47,219 nt of DNA from Alphaproteobacteria bacterium (GTDB lineage Bacteria > Pseudomonadota > Alphaproteobacteria > Rs-D84), in the NCBI GenBank assembly GCA_009783855.1, contig WRCO01000006.1, positions 1 through 47,219 on the forward strand, given 5' to 3'. This document shows positions 40,355 through 47,219 of the stretch, in pieces. The notes beneath the pieces were generated by a model, which saw nothing but the letters and a program-made list of their open reading frames with translations, did not search any database and had not been told where the DNA came from. Position numbers and translations under genes: made by a program. Numbering within the stretch: the stretch's first letter is position 1; each line of letters opens with the position of its first letter.

Positions 40355-40807
40355 CTATTCACACCAACTGTTGCGGCGGCCGCCGCCGTACGGAACCGCA
40401 TGCCCTTCAGAAATCATAATCTTGCCAATGTCGCGGCCGTCCTGGTCGATTACGTTCGCATTTATCCGGCCAAGCCATTTGTCGTCTTTTATTTGGATAA
40501 GCGTCACGGTCGATTCGGGCGGAATAAGTTCCGCAAGACGGTCGCGGGACAAAGCGGCGGCAACGGTTTCTTCGTCGCATTCGCCTTTTAATTCCGGCGC
40601 GTCTATGCCAAGAAACCGAACGCGGACGGAAATATCGATATCGTTTTGCAATTTTACGCGTGCGGAAAAAGTATCGCCGTCAATGATATGGCGGACCGTT
40701 GCCTTTAACGGGGGCACGGATGCTTGCGCCATTGGCGCAAGCAAGAGCACAGATAATAGGGCAAAAAGCATAGATGTTTTGATAAAATTGTTTGCCGGTC
40801 TTAACAT
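40355..40807 (-). CDS. secreted thermonuclease-like (SNase) protein
   Basis: Staphylococcal-nuclease-fold nuclease, exported. Signal peptide (about 1-29, AQA end). The OB-fold has IDGDTFSARV, the catalytic-site strand VRFLGIDAPELKG, and the later DKWLGRINANVID and GHAVPYGGG motifs. Its signal-peptide DNA is related to that of the secretin lipoprotein (IKTSMLFALLSVLLLA versus LKASMLCALCSMLLLA). It is last in the leftward ftsE-ftsX-ydcF operon, 11 bases after ydcF. Confidence 0.85.
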   Translation of the reverse strand: MLRPANNFIKTSMLFALLSVLLLAPMAQASVPPLKATVRHIIDGDTFSARVKLQNDIDISVRVRFLGIDAPELKGECDEETVAAALSRDRLAELIPPESTVTLIQIKDDKWLGRINANVIDQDGRDIGKIMISEGHAVPYGGGRRNSWCE

Positions 40808-40818
40808 TCATCCATGCT

Positions 40819-41352
40819 CTATTTTCTGCTTTCCACGCCAAGCACTGTACCGATGTATTTCAGGTATTCGATGGCCCATCGTTCAAGCCTTTGCGGCGCC
40901 GGCATGCCGTGAAGCGGCACGGGACACGGGATTATATTTGCGTCCGGCATTCGCCGCCGGACAAGAAGCATCGCGCGCGGCATATGGTCTTCGGTGGTGA
41001 CGATTGCAAATCGGTTAAGGTTTTGCGCCGTCGCGATTTCGCGAATGGCAAGCGCGTTCTCGTACGTGGTCCGCGATTCCGATTCGGTCGTAATCATTGG
41101 TCTTTTGTCGGTGGGTATCATCGCGGTAAAATCTCCGCCCACGCCGATTATATACAGATGCCGTCTTGGGTGCCTCTCCAAAAGCGTTTTGGCGAACGGA
41201 ATGCGCCGCACATCGCCGGTCAAAACAAATATCCGTTCGTTTTCGGAAAGCCACGGGCATGTCGTCGGCGCGGACGACTTGAAATACACGCCGGTCGCGA
41301 TGAACAGAATCAAAAGCCAAAAAAACGGTCGCGTAAAGAAAAACAATGTCAA
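40819..41352 (-). CDS. YdcF/DUF218 family membrane protein
   Basis: One N-terminal membrane segment (FFWLLILFIATGVYF) and a periplasmic or cytoplasmic DUF218 domain. The domain has the family residues in VLTGDVRRIPFAKTLLE, SESRTTYENALAI, TTEDHMPRAMLL and the closing RLERWAIEYLKY. Homologues (YdcF, SanA, ElyC) affect envelope precursors; the activity is unproven. Its ATG overlaps the ftsX stop by 4 bases (ATGA). Order ftsE-ftsX-ydcF matches alphaproteobacteria, where plsC usually follows; here plsC lies apart at 38.7 kb. Confidence 0.85.
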   Translation of the reverse strand: MTLFFFTRPFFWLLILFIATGVYFKSSAPTTCPWLSENERIFVLTGDVRRIPFAKTLLERHPRRHLYIIGVGGDFTAMIPTDKRPMITTESESRTTYENALAIREIATAQNLNRFAIVTTEDHMPRAMLLVRRRMPDANIIPCPVPLHGMPAPQRLERWAIEYLKYIGTVLGVESRK

Positions 41353-42194
41353 CTCGTTTTCAATATCTCCATCACTGTCCGTTTGGCGGTCCAGATGGAA
41401 AGTACGACTATTGCGCCGGCAAGCATGGCGGTTAATATCCAGCCGGCGGGCGGCATCGCCATTTGCGAAAACATTCCGACCCGGATCGAACTTGCAATGC
41501 CGGATATGACAAGCAATGCCGGAACGGCGGCGGCGAATCCGATTGCAGCGGCAACGCCGCAGATGCGCGCGATGGCAATCATAAGCTGGCGCGCGACAAA
41601 GCTGTCCTTGGCGCCGATTTGGTTAAGGATTTCAAGTTCGCGCCGGTGTATAAGCGTGATGTTGCGCGTAATGTACGATATGCACGCGACAACCGCGCCA
41701 AGCACAAGCGCAAGCACAAGCGCCGACAACAATATCACCCGCCATCCGACGCCCGCCGTCTGTCGCATGGCGTCGTTGTGCCGCGCGAAACGCGCGCCCT
41801 GGATGGGTCTTATCTGTTCCGCCATGGCGCCGATGGCCGCGCGGCGCCTGAATCTTATTTCCATCATTTTCGGAATATATTCGGAAAGCGCGCCACCGTC
41901 GCCGGACAGCCACGGGCGAAGCATGCGCGTCGCGTCCGCTTCGGAAATTTCGCGCACACCTTGGATATCCGCGCGGGCGGCGTCGACCACGCGGCGCGCG
42001 GCGGCGGCGTCGCCGCCGGGCAAAATCTGAACCGTTGCCATAAGCGACCATTCGGCGTTCCACCGGATTATCGCGGACGACAAAGATATGACAAGCCCAA
42101 GCGATAAAACGGATAAAAACGTCAAAAGCGACATAAGCAGTGTCAGAAAAGTCTTCTGTTCCCGGACGAATGAAAATACAAGCGGGGTCTTCAT
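41349..42194 (-). CDS. ftsX: cell division protein FtsX
   Basis: Permease-like partner of FtsE that activates peptidoglycan hydrolases at the septum. The 281-residue product has one N-terminal helix, a periplasmic loop (about 45-145, with IQGVREISEADATRML), then three helices with the FtsX motif RRELEILNQIGAKDSFVARQ. Its ATG overlaps the ftsE stop by four bases and its stop overlaps the ydcF start. The loop is short, as in other alphaproteobacteria. Confidence 0.92.
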   Translation of the reverse strand: MKTPLVFSFVREQKTFLTLLMSLLTFLSVLSLGLVISLSSAIIRWNAEWSLMATVQILPGGDAAAARRVVDAARADIQGVREISEADATRMLRPWLSGDGGALSEYIPKMMEIRFRRRAAIGAMAEQIRPIQGARFARHNDAMRQTAGVGWRVILLSALVLALVLGAVVACISYITRNITLIHRRELEILNQIGAKDSFVARQLMIAIARICGVAAAIGFAAAVPALLVISGIASSIRVGMFSQMAMPPAGWILTAMLAGAIVVLSIWTAKRTVMEILKTS

Positions 42195-43021
42195 TTTTTC
42201 GCGAACTCCTCGAACTGTTTGGATAATTCTGCAAAATAATTTTGGGATATGGCGCCGTCGCTTTGGCGCGTCTTGTCAAGAATCCGATGCGGCGCGCTTT
42301 GCGCGACAAGGTCGCCTTTGAAAACCACTTTGTGATTTTCGACCAGAATGCGCGGGAATTTATATGTGTCCAACAAGTTCTGGCTGTGCGTGGCAAGGAT
42401 GATGGTCGTCCCGAAATTCCGGTTCATCTGGACAAACATTTCCATAAGTTTCGACGCGGAATCGTCGTCAAGGTTTCCGGTCGGTTCGTCGGCAAGAAGG
42501 ATTTCCGGTTGCGTAATAATTGCGCGCGCGACCGCGACGCGCTGTTGCTGGCCGCCCGATAAATTCAACGGAAGCACCGTCGCATAACGGGAAAGCCCGA
42601 CCCATTGCAACGCGCGCGCGACAAGCTTTTGTATATATTTTTCATCCCGGCCGCGCACGCGAAGGGGAAGGGCGATATTATCAAAAACCGACAAATGGGA
42701 TATAAGCGAATATTCTTGGAAAACAATCGCCATTTTCCGGCGAAGGTCCGCGATATCATCGCGGGATAATTCCGCCGTCGATTTTCCGAAAAGCTTTATC
42801 TGACCCCGCGATTGAGTATGAAGATGGTATATGAGGCGAAGCAGGGTGGTCTTGCCCGCGCCCGACGCGCCGGTAAGAAAATAGAACGAATGAGAATTTA
42901 TATTGAACGAAACATCGGACAGGATTTCCGGCCCGCCTTCGTACCGTGCGGCGACATTCGCGAAAGAAATCACGTTGCGTTTTGCGGGCGCCGCGGCGAC
43001 AGTGTCAAGAAGGTGTTCCAT
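42191..43021 (-). CDS. ftsE: cell division ATP-binding protein FtsE
   Basis: ATPase of the FtsEX complex. The 276-residue product has Walker [10 protein letters not shown] (51-59), Q-loop FQEYSLI, signature [14 protein letters not shown], Walker [11 protein letters not shown] and the switch ILATHSQ. It is longer than usual FtsE (about 220): an extra C-terminal tail (about 220-276) lacks homology to the usual end. The ATG lies six bases after TATTAT with no Shine-Dalgarno, so the message may be leaderless. First gene of the leftward operon. Confidence 0.92.
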   Translation of the reverse strand: MEHLLDTVAAAPAKRNVISFANVAARYEGGPEILSDVSFNINSHSFYFLTGASGAGKTTLLRLIYHLHTQSRGQIKLFGKSTAELSRDDIADLRRKMAIVFQEYSLISHLSVFDNIALPLRVRGRDEKYIQKLVARALQWVGLSRYATVLPLNLSGGQQQRVAVARAIITQPEILLADEPTGNLDDDSASKLMEMFVQMNRNFGTTIILATHSQNLLDTYKFPRILVENHKVVFKGDLVAQSAPHRILDKTRQSDGAISQNYFAELSKQFEEFAKK

Positions 43022-43027
43022 GCACTG

Positions 43028-43056
43028 ATAATAGAAAAAAAATCGAACCGACGCAA
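43028..43056 (-). promoter_or_regulatory. ftsE promoter with leaderless geometry
   Basis: Minus-strand TTGCGT (43051-43056), 17-base spacer, TATTAT (43028-43033), then six bases to the ATG at 43021. Confidence 0.7.
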
Positions 43057-43073
43057 GAAGGGAATGTTTTTTC

Positions 43074-43103
43074 TTGTTCGTATGGCGGCGATTTTGATAA
43101 AAT
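43074..43103 (+). promoter_or_regulatory. divergent promoter for the Cys-rich surface protein
   Basis: TTGTTC (43074-43079), 18-base spacer, TAAAAT (43098-43103), only 10 bases before the ATG at 43114. Confidence 0.45.
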
Positions 43104-43113
43104 GCAGACGGTT

Positions 43114-44535
43114 ATGAAACAGCTTGCAAAAATTATTACAATTGCGGGGATCGAATATTTTCGACCCGGATGCAGGGGCTTAATTACCCCGCCCGGGCGT
43201 GTCCGCCGCGCTGTAACCCTTATTGCCGTTTCGTTTTTATTTTTGGCGTCATCACAACCGGCCCGCGCCGCATCCACATGCGAACCGGGATGTTATCCGG
43301 TCGGTGCGACCTGTATGCCATGTCCGCCCGGAACGTTTGCGGCAACAGGCGGAAGTTTGGTTTGCACCCCATGTCCGACCGGCCAGACGGGAAACCTTGC
43401 AACCGGTTCGACAAGTTGTGTCGCTTATCGAACACTGCGGTCCGGTGCCGGCCATTCCGCCAAACTTCGTCCGACCAGAAACACATCGCCAAGCTTGGCC
43501 ATAAGGGCCGACAGCGTCATATATTGGGGCGATTTGTCGACAGTGTTGGTGTCGGGCAGTTTCAGAATAAACCACGCCGGCACAATTTATTCCGTTACGG
43601 AACCCATCGGCAAGCCCGCGGGTGAATGCGGTGAATCAGGGATGGGTGAATTTCGTGTGACATTGAACAACATGCCAGCGAATTCTTTATTCAGTTTCAC
43701 AATCGGCGCATCCGGAACATTTACAATTGACTGGGGCAACGGCGCGCCCATAACGGTTATAGAACGGACCCAACCCGGGTCGATACGATATACTTCGCCC
43801 GTGGCATACGCTGGCGGCGGGCCGTATACACTGATAATAACGGGTCGGGCAACGGGGTATAGCGCTGCACTTGGGTCATGGGGAGAAAACAGGAATTCAG
43901 CGATAGGTTTTAATCATGGCCTTCTCCCGACCAGGATAACCGCACTTTATGGCGACTTGGGGACTATATTCCCTGTGCTGGGCGCTGGTCCCGCCCTTAC
44001 TCCGCGTTTTGATCTTTCGTTTGCCTATTTGAGCCTTCCGTTCACCATACCCGATAATATGTTCGCAAGCGTTCAGGGCGCGCCGGTGCCAAATATGTTT
44101 AGCGCTTTGTTCGAAGGTTCCAGGGGCCTTACCAGGATTCCGCCAAATCTGTTTTCCGGCATACAGGGGCCGCCAGCCAGCAATTTATTTGCCTTTGCGT
44201 TCCATGGCACCCGACAGGCTGAAATTCCAGGCGGCTTGTTTTCCGGAATAGTTGGCCCGCCGGCAGCCGGTATGTTCTGGAGTACGTTCAATGAAAATCC
44301 AAATCTGACCAGTATCGGCCAAGGTTTGTTTGATGGAATATCCGGTTCGCTGGCCGGCAACGCATTCGTCAACACATTCGCAAACGCAATCAACCTTTCC
44401 GGGCCGTCGGCGACATCCGACGGACAATTCCTGTATGAAAAATGGCCGAATGCGACGGTCGCTCAAATAGGCGGCGCTTACGCCGGTGCAACCAGGCTTT
44501 CCGACTGGGCCAACATTCCGGCGAATTGGAGATAA
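43114..44535 (+). CDS. secreted Cys-rich protein with BspA-like repeats
   Basis: 473 residues. A long signal peptide (about 1-52, PARA end) has a proline-rich n-region; its DNA (43171-43195) resembles the REP-like unit GCAGGGGC...CCCC. Then come two Cys-rich GCC2/GCC3-like units (CMPCPPGTFAATGG, CTPCPTGQTG) and the module RSGAGHSAKLRPTRNTSPSL shared with the giant protein's tail. A beta domain follows, then about four repeats of 30 residues (310-430) of the form IPxxLFSGIxGPPAxxMFxxxF, similar to BspA/DUF285 surface proteins. Shine-Dalgarno is weak. It is divergent from ftsE and convergent with the DedA gene. Confidence 0.8.
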   Translation: MKQLAKIITIAGIEYFRPGCRGLITPPGRVRRAVTLIAVSFLFLASSQPARAASTCEPGCYPVGATCMPCPPGTFAATGGSLVCTPCPTGQTGNLATGSTSCVAYRTLRSGAGHSAKLRPTRNTSPSLAIRADSVIYWGDLSTVLVSGSFRINHAGTIYSVTEPIGKPAGECGESGMGEFRVTLNNMPANSLFSFTIGASGTFTIDWGNGAPITVIERTQPGSIRYTSPVAYAGGGPYTLIITGRATGYSAALGSWGENRNSAIGFNHGLLPTRITALYGDLGTIFPVLGAGPALTPRFDLSFAYLSLPFTIPDNMFASVQGAPVPNMFSALFEGSRGLTRIPPNLFSGIQGPPASNLFAFAFHGTRQAEIPGGLFSGIVGPPAAGMFWSTFNENPNLTSIGQGLFDGISGSLAGNAFVNTFANAINLSGPSATSDGQFLYEKWPNATVAQIGGAYAGATRLSDWANIPANWR

Positions 44536-44541
44536 TGATTT

Positions 44542-45114
44542 CTACATCCATCCCATCATGATTATGCCAAGGCCGGCGACGACAATGGCAAGAAGCGTCA
44601 GCGGCCAAAAGAATTTCTTTACAATCGCGTTCGCATGCTCTTGGAACCGCCAAAGCAAAAAGCCAAGTATTGCAAAACGCAAAGTCCGGAATATCGCCGA
44701 CACGCCAAGGTATAAAACAGGGTTAAAGCCCAAAAACCCGGCGCAAAGCGTCAATAATTTATACGGCACGGGCGTAAATGCCGCAAGGAATATGATAAAC
44801 AGACCGTGCCGCGCGAACAATGCCTGTGCAATTTCGAACTGTTCCCAGCTTGAAAAAGTCCCGATAAGCCACCGGCCCATAGTTTCGAAAATCCAGAATC
44901 CGATAAAATACGCGATTATGCCGCCTATGAGAGAGCCAAGCGCGGTCACAAGCACGACCGGCACGGCTTTTTTCTTGTTCGCGACGACTGTCGGCGTCAT
45001 AAATACTTCGGGCGGAACGAACAGAAATATCGATTCGCAAACGGTAAGAAGGAATATCGCCCAAAGGGCGCCCTTGGAATCGGCTTTGTTAAGAAGATAA
45101 TATTGTAATTTCAT
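44542..45114 (-). CDS. DedA/YqaA (VTT-domain) membrane protein
   Basis: 190-residue inner-membrane protein of the SNARE-associated/DedA superfamily, YqaA branch; relatives are lipid scramblases or flippases. Seen: FLLTVCESIFLFVPPEVF, then GSLIGGIIAYFIGFWIF, the family motif FTPVPYKLLTLCAGFLGF and three C-terminal helices. The ATG at 45114 fits the family but has no Shine-Dalgarno. The frame continues to a TTG at 45183 with GGAA upstream, which would add about 23 residues (VVSGSGSVSVESLTPTPVPT) encoded by an inverted word repeat. It is only six bases from the convergent gene at 44535. Confidence 0.85.
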   Translation of the reverse strand: MKLQYYLLNKADSKGALWAIFLLTVCESIFLFVPPEVFMTPTVVANKKKAVPVVLVTALGSLIGGIIAYFIGFWIFETMGRWLIGTFSSWEQFEIAQALFARHGLFIIFLAAFTPVPYKLLTLCAGFLGFNPVLYLGVSAIFRTLRFAILGFLLWRFQEHANAIVKKFFWPLTLLAIVVAGLGIIMMGWM

Positions 45115-45115
45115 G

Positions 45116-45177
45116 GTGGTTGGCACAGGTGTTGGTGTAAGTGATTCGACACTAACACTACCACTACCACTAACTAC
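45116..45177. repeat. word-repeat inverted repeat before the DedA-family ATG
   Basis: Arms 45116-45143 and 45150-45177 (28 bases, words GTTAGTG/GGTAGTG) pair at 18 of 28 positions without gaps, loop of six. It lies directly upstream of the ATG and is translatable in the same frame. Confidence 0.7.
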
Positions 45178-45240
45178 TTGCAAATGATATTTTCCATATT
45201 ACAATGGCAGGACGAGAGAGGTACAGGCAAGGATTACACA

Positions 45241-45705
45241 ATGCCAAAATTCGATGTGCCAAAGTTTACAATTTTTGTAAGCAACGACAAGCAAGCGCGC
45301 AAAGGCCAGGTTCAGGCGCTGTACACTTCTGCCCGGTATATGCCCGGCGATGTTAAAATAATCGTCCCCCGCGGCAGCAGGCCGAAAACCGAACAAGACG
45401 AAAACGCGCCGCCGCTTGCGAATGTTCCGGATTTTTCGCTTGAGGCGCTTAAACAAAACAAAGACGTGTATTTCGCGATGAGCATCATAATGCAGGACAC
45501 CCATAAATTCCCGGTGCCGTCGGTTGAAAACCTTGCCAAATATTGCAGGGCGCGCTATATTGATTTATATCTGGTAAGCGCGGAAACCGACAGAAAAGGC
45601 GCGCCGTACCCGATTGTAAGCCATCTTGAAACCATGGGATGGGAATTGCAAAGGCCGCGTATTCCAAACGCGGCGCAAATTGAACAAACAAAAAAAGTGA
45701 GATGA
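45241..45705 (+). CDS. hypothetical protein, paralogue 1 (154 aa)
   Basis: Not recognised. Soluble, no signal. The C-terminal half (IDLYLVSAETDRKGAPYPIV, then MGWELQRP) matches the next gene's IDLYLLSAKADMNNVPYPIL block, so the two are paralogues. The N-terminal half holds KIIVPRGSRPKTEQDE, Rossmann-like in feel. AAGGA lies before the ATG; it is one base from the next gene, in an operon leading to rbfA. Confidence 0.78.
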   Translation: MPKFDVPKFTIFVSNDKQARKGQVQALYTSARYMPGDVKIIVPRGSRPKTEQDENAPPLANVPDFSLEALKQNKDVYFAMSIIMQDTHKFPVPSVENLAKYCRARYIDLYLVSAETDRKGAPYPIVSHLETMGWELQRPRIPNAAQIEQTKKVR

Positions 45706-45706
45706 A

Positions 45707-46519
45707 ATGTCAGAAATCAAAATCTTCGCGGGCAACAGTTTTGTGCGCAATCAAAAAACCCGGGAATTGTACGAAGAAGACCCAAAGGATGCGGTAATAA
45801 TAATTCCGGGACACCAGGGCGCTGCATTGCTGCCGTCGCTGGAAAACGCGGTCACGATGGTCATGTCAAACTTCAAGGCTTCGGAATTGGGGGCGGCGCT
45901 TTCCGTGTATCGCCGCGTTATTGTGTCAAATGCGCATACTCTTTCGGCGGATTCGGCGGACAACCTTATAAGGTGCGCCAAAAATTGGCAAATCGATTTA
46001 TATTTGTTAAGCGCAAAGGCCGACATGAACAACGTGCCGTATCCGATTTTGCGCCATTTGTCGGACAGCGGGTATGATATACACGAACTTGATAATTTCG
46101 GGATGCCACAGGCGACGGTTCAACGCGCGTCGGATTTATTGCCGCCCGCAAAGGAAGAGGCAAAGCCCGAACCGCAACCTTTGCCGACAAAACCGAAATC
46201 CATGACACTGTCGGAAGTAAACGAATTGCTGGCACCAAACAAAGACGCGCCCATGGCGCGGAACGTTCCGACAAAAGAGGTGACGTTGCTCTTTACGCAG
46301 GAAGAAATGGATATAATGTTCCCCGAATCCGCGGGCTTGCCTATATTCAAAGACGTTGCGCACATATCGAAAGACGCCAAAGCTGCTTATAACATCGTAA
46401 TGCGCGGCGTGAAGTCGGAAACGGGATTAAGCCAAAAGGCGTGCATAAGACTTCTTAATAATCTTGCATGTATCAAAAAAACCGCAGCGGCGCTGGAAAA
46501 GAAAACAAAGAAAAAATGA
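45707..46519 (+). CDS. hypothetical protein, paralogue 2 (270 aa)
   Basis: Not recognised. The N-terminal half repeats the layout of the upstream paralogue (VIIIPGHQGAALLPSLENA near residue 30, then the IDLYLLSAKAD block near 102). After a Pro/Lys-rich linker (EEAKPEPQPLPTKPKS) there is a separate C-terminal helical domain with a Lys-rich end. ATG one base after the previous stop; its own stop overlaps the rbfA start. Operon position with rbfA hints at translation or RNA, but this is inference only. Confidence 0.78.
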   Translation: MSEIKIFAGNSFVRNQKTRELYEEDPKDAVIIIPGHQGAALLPSLENAVTMVMSNFKASELGAALSVYRRVIVSNAHTLSADSADNLIRCAKNWQIDLYLLSAKADMNNVPYPILRHLSDSGYDIHELDNFGMPQATVQRASDLLPPAKEEAKPEPQPLPTKPKSMTLSEVNELLAPNKDAPMARNVPTKEVTLLFTQEEMDIMFPESAGLPIFKDVAHISKDAKAAYNIVMRGVKSETGLSQKACIRLLNNLACIKKTAAALEKKTKKK

Positions 46520-46854
46520 AAACGCAAAAAAATTCTAATCGCGGCGACAGAATTGCCGTATCCGTGCGGCGCCAAGTTGCGGAAATCCTTCAAACGGATT
46601 TCGCGGATGACGCGTTGTTGTCGCGCGTGTCGATTGTCGATGCCGACAGCGGGATGCAGTTTATAAAATTATTCTATTACGCGCGCGGCGGCAAAGACGA
46701 CAATATTCAAAAGCGCCTTGACACTGTGACGCCGCGCATCCGTCACGAACTTGCGGCCCGAATAGACCAGAAATACGTCCCGAACATCCGATTCGTTTAC
46801 GACGATACTTTGGAAAAATCCGAACGGATTGATAAATTGTTAAGGAATATTTGA
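46516..46854 (+). CDS. rbfA: ribosome-binding factor A
   Basis: Binds the 30S subunit during 16S rRNA maturation. The 112-residue product has the RbfA KH-like pattern: RIAVSVRRQVAEIL at the start, VSIVDADSGMQFIKLFYY, then VTPRIRHELAARI and VPNIRFVYDDTLEKSERIDKLL at the end. Start by ATGA overlap with the upstream gene; the longer frame to 46468 lacks support. The usual neighbours infB and truB are not seen. Confidence 0.9.
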   Translation: MKTQKNSNRGDRIAVSVRRQVAEILQTDFADDALLSRVSIVDADSGMQFIKLFYYARGGKDDNIQKRLDTVTPRIRHELAARIDQKYVPNIRFVYDDTLEKSERIDKLLRNI

Positions 46855-46855
46855 T

Positions 46856-47089
46856 ATGATAAAAATCGGCGCGACGTACAAGCACTTCAAAGGCAACGAA
46901 TACAAAGTTATCGCGATTGCAAAACATTCCGAAACCGAAGAAGACATGGTGGTGTATCAAAAACTTTACGGCGACATGGCGACGTGGGTGCGGCCTGCGT
47001 CGATGTGGGACGATATAAAAAACGGCGTCCCAAGGTTTGCCGAAATCGTCGCGAAAACCGCGACCGATAAAAAAATCCCCATCAAGTAA
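46856..47089 (+). CDS. DUF1653 family protein (77 aa)
   Basis: Small protein of the DUF1653 family. The match is clear: GATYKHFKGNEYKVIAIAKH, SETEEDMVVYQKLYGD and WVRPASMWDD. Function is not known in the family. It begins one base after the rbfA stop, so it is the last gene of this operon in the window. Confidence 0.85.
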   Translation: MIKIGATYKHFKGNEYKVIAIAKHSETEEDMVVYQKLYGDMATWVRPASMWDDIKNGVPRFAEIVAKTATDKKIPIK

Positions 47090-47149
47090 GAATTACCCGG
47101 GAACTGTTAAGATAATAGACCAATGCATAAAATAATTGTTTATAAAAAC

Positions 47150-47167
47150 TGTCTAATATATTAGACA
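47150..47167. promoter_or_regulatory. operator-like palindrome 1
   Basis: Perfect 18-bp palindrome TGTCTAATATATTAGACA. Its half-sites TGTCT / AGACA recur at 47194 with the same 8-base spacing. Confidence 0.75.
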
Positions 47168-47193
47168 ACTTGATTTTCTGCCGTTTTTATGGT

Positions 47194-47211
47194 TGTCTGC
47201 CATAGTAGACA
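47194..47211. promoter_or_regulatory. operator-like palindrome 2
   Basis: TGTCT-N8-AGACA, the same half-sites as 47150-47167 but with a non-palindromic centre. The centres are 44 bases apart. The regulated gene must lie beyond the right edge or be the operon ending at 47089. Confidence 0.7.
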
Positions 47212-47219
47212 GTCAAAAC

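Noticed and set aside
40792-42030. Rightward ORF of 412 codons
   Set aside because: It overlaps nuclease, ydcF and ftsX, which are well supported on the other strand.

Overview
The window looks like part of a compact alphaproteobacterial chromosome, probably from an uncultured, host-associated lineage. This is an inference from gene content: a ParE-type topoisomerase, a DnaA with a short variable linker, FtsE-FtsX-YdcF, TolB, a PlsC with an H-x4-E active site, EF-P, RbfA and type IVb-pilus parts scattered as single genes. No tRNA, rRNA, CRISPR array or transposase was seen.

Layout. 0-9 kb: 3' end of a repeat protein, parE, two acyl-carrier-like proteins that lack the prosthetic-group serine, dnaJ, two unknown genes, and a leftward operon (coiled-coil membrane protein, membrane protein, AI-2E-type exporter, GNAT acetyltransferase). 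9-15 kb: a TcpQ-like protein with a PilN-type secretin, rpsT, plsY-dprA and dnaA. 15.3-23.8 kb: a mosaic of REP-like palindromes, then one gene for a secreted, cysteine-rich repeat protein of about 2750 residues. 23.8-31 kb: pgsA, uvrC (with three in-frame palindromic insertions), a prepilin, an RluC-type pseudouridine synthase, an AsmA-like protein and dnaN. 31-37 kb: a strongly promoted unknown gene, ppa, an RNA methyltransferase, efp and two secreted proteins of unknown function. 37-43 kb: an orphan ribbon-helix-helix regulator, tolB-plsC, a minimal YadA-like protein preceded by a candidate structured RNA of about 240 nt, and the leftward operon ftsE-ftsX-ydcF-nuclease. 43-47.2 kb: a second cysteine-rich surface protein sharing a module with the giant protein, a DedA/YqaA membrane protein, two paralogous unknown genes, rbfA and a DUF1653 gene, ending in two identical-format operator palindromes.

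The most unusual signal is not a gene. At several loci (secretin, tolB, efp, DedA-family gene, uvrC) there are two arms of about 27-34 bases, each made of short degenerate words, that are complementary to each other without gaps. The word differs at each locus but the architecture is the same. The arms flank ribosome-binding sites and signal-peptide codons, encode an N-terminal extension, or sit in frame inside a protein. A separate REP-like palindrome family also enters coding sequence. Three genes (dnaJ, ftsE, RNA methyltransferase) have a -10 box exactly six bases before ATG, pointing to leaderless mRNAs.

Functionally the window mixes housekeeping (replication, repair, lipid synthesis, translation, division) with an envelope programme: giant Cys-rich protein, BspA-like protein, YadA anchor, lipoprotein, secretin and prepilin. 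All assignments come from reading the sequence; no database search was possible.
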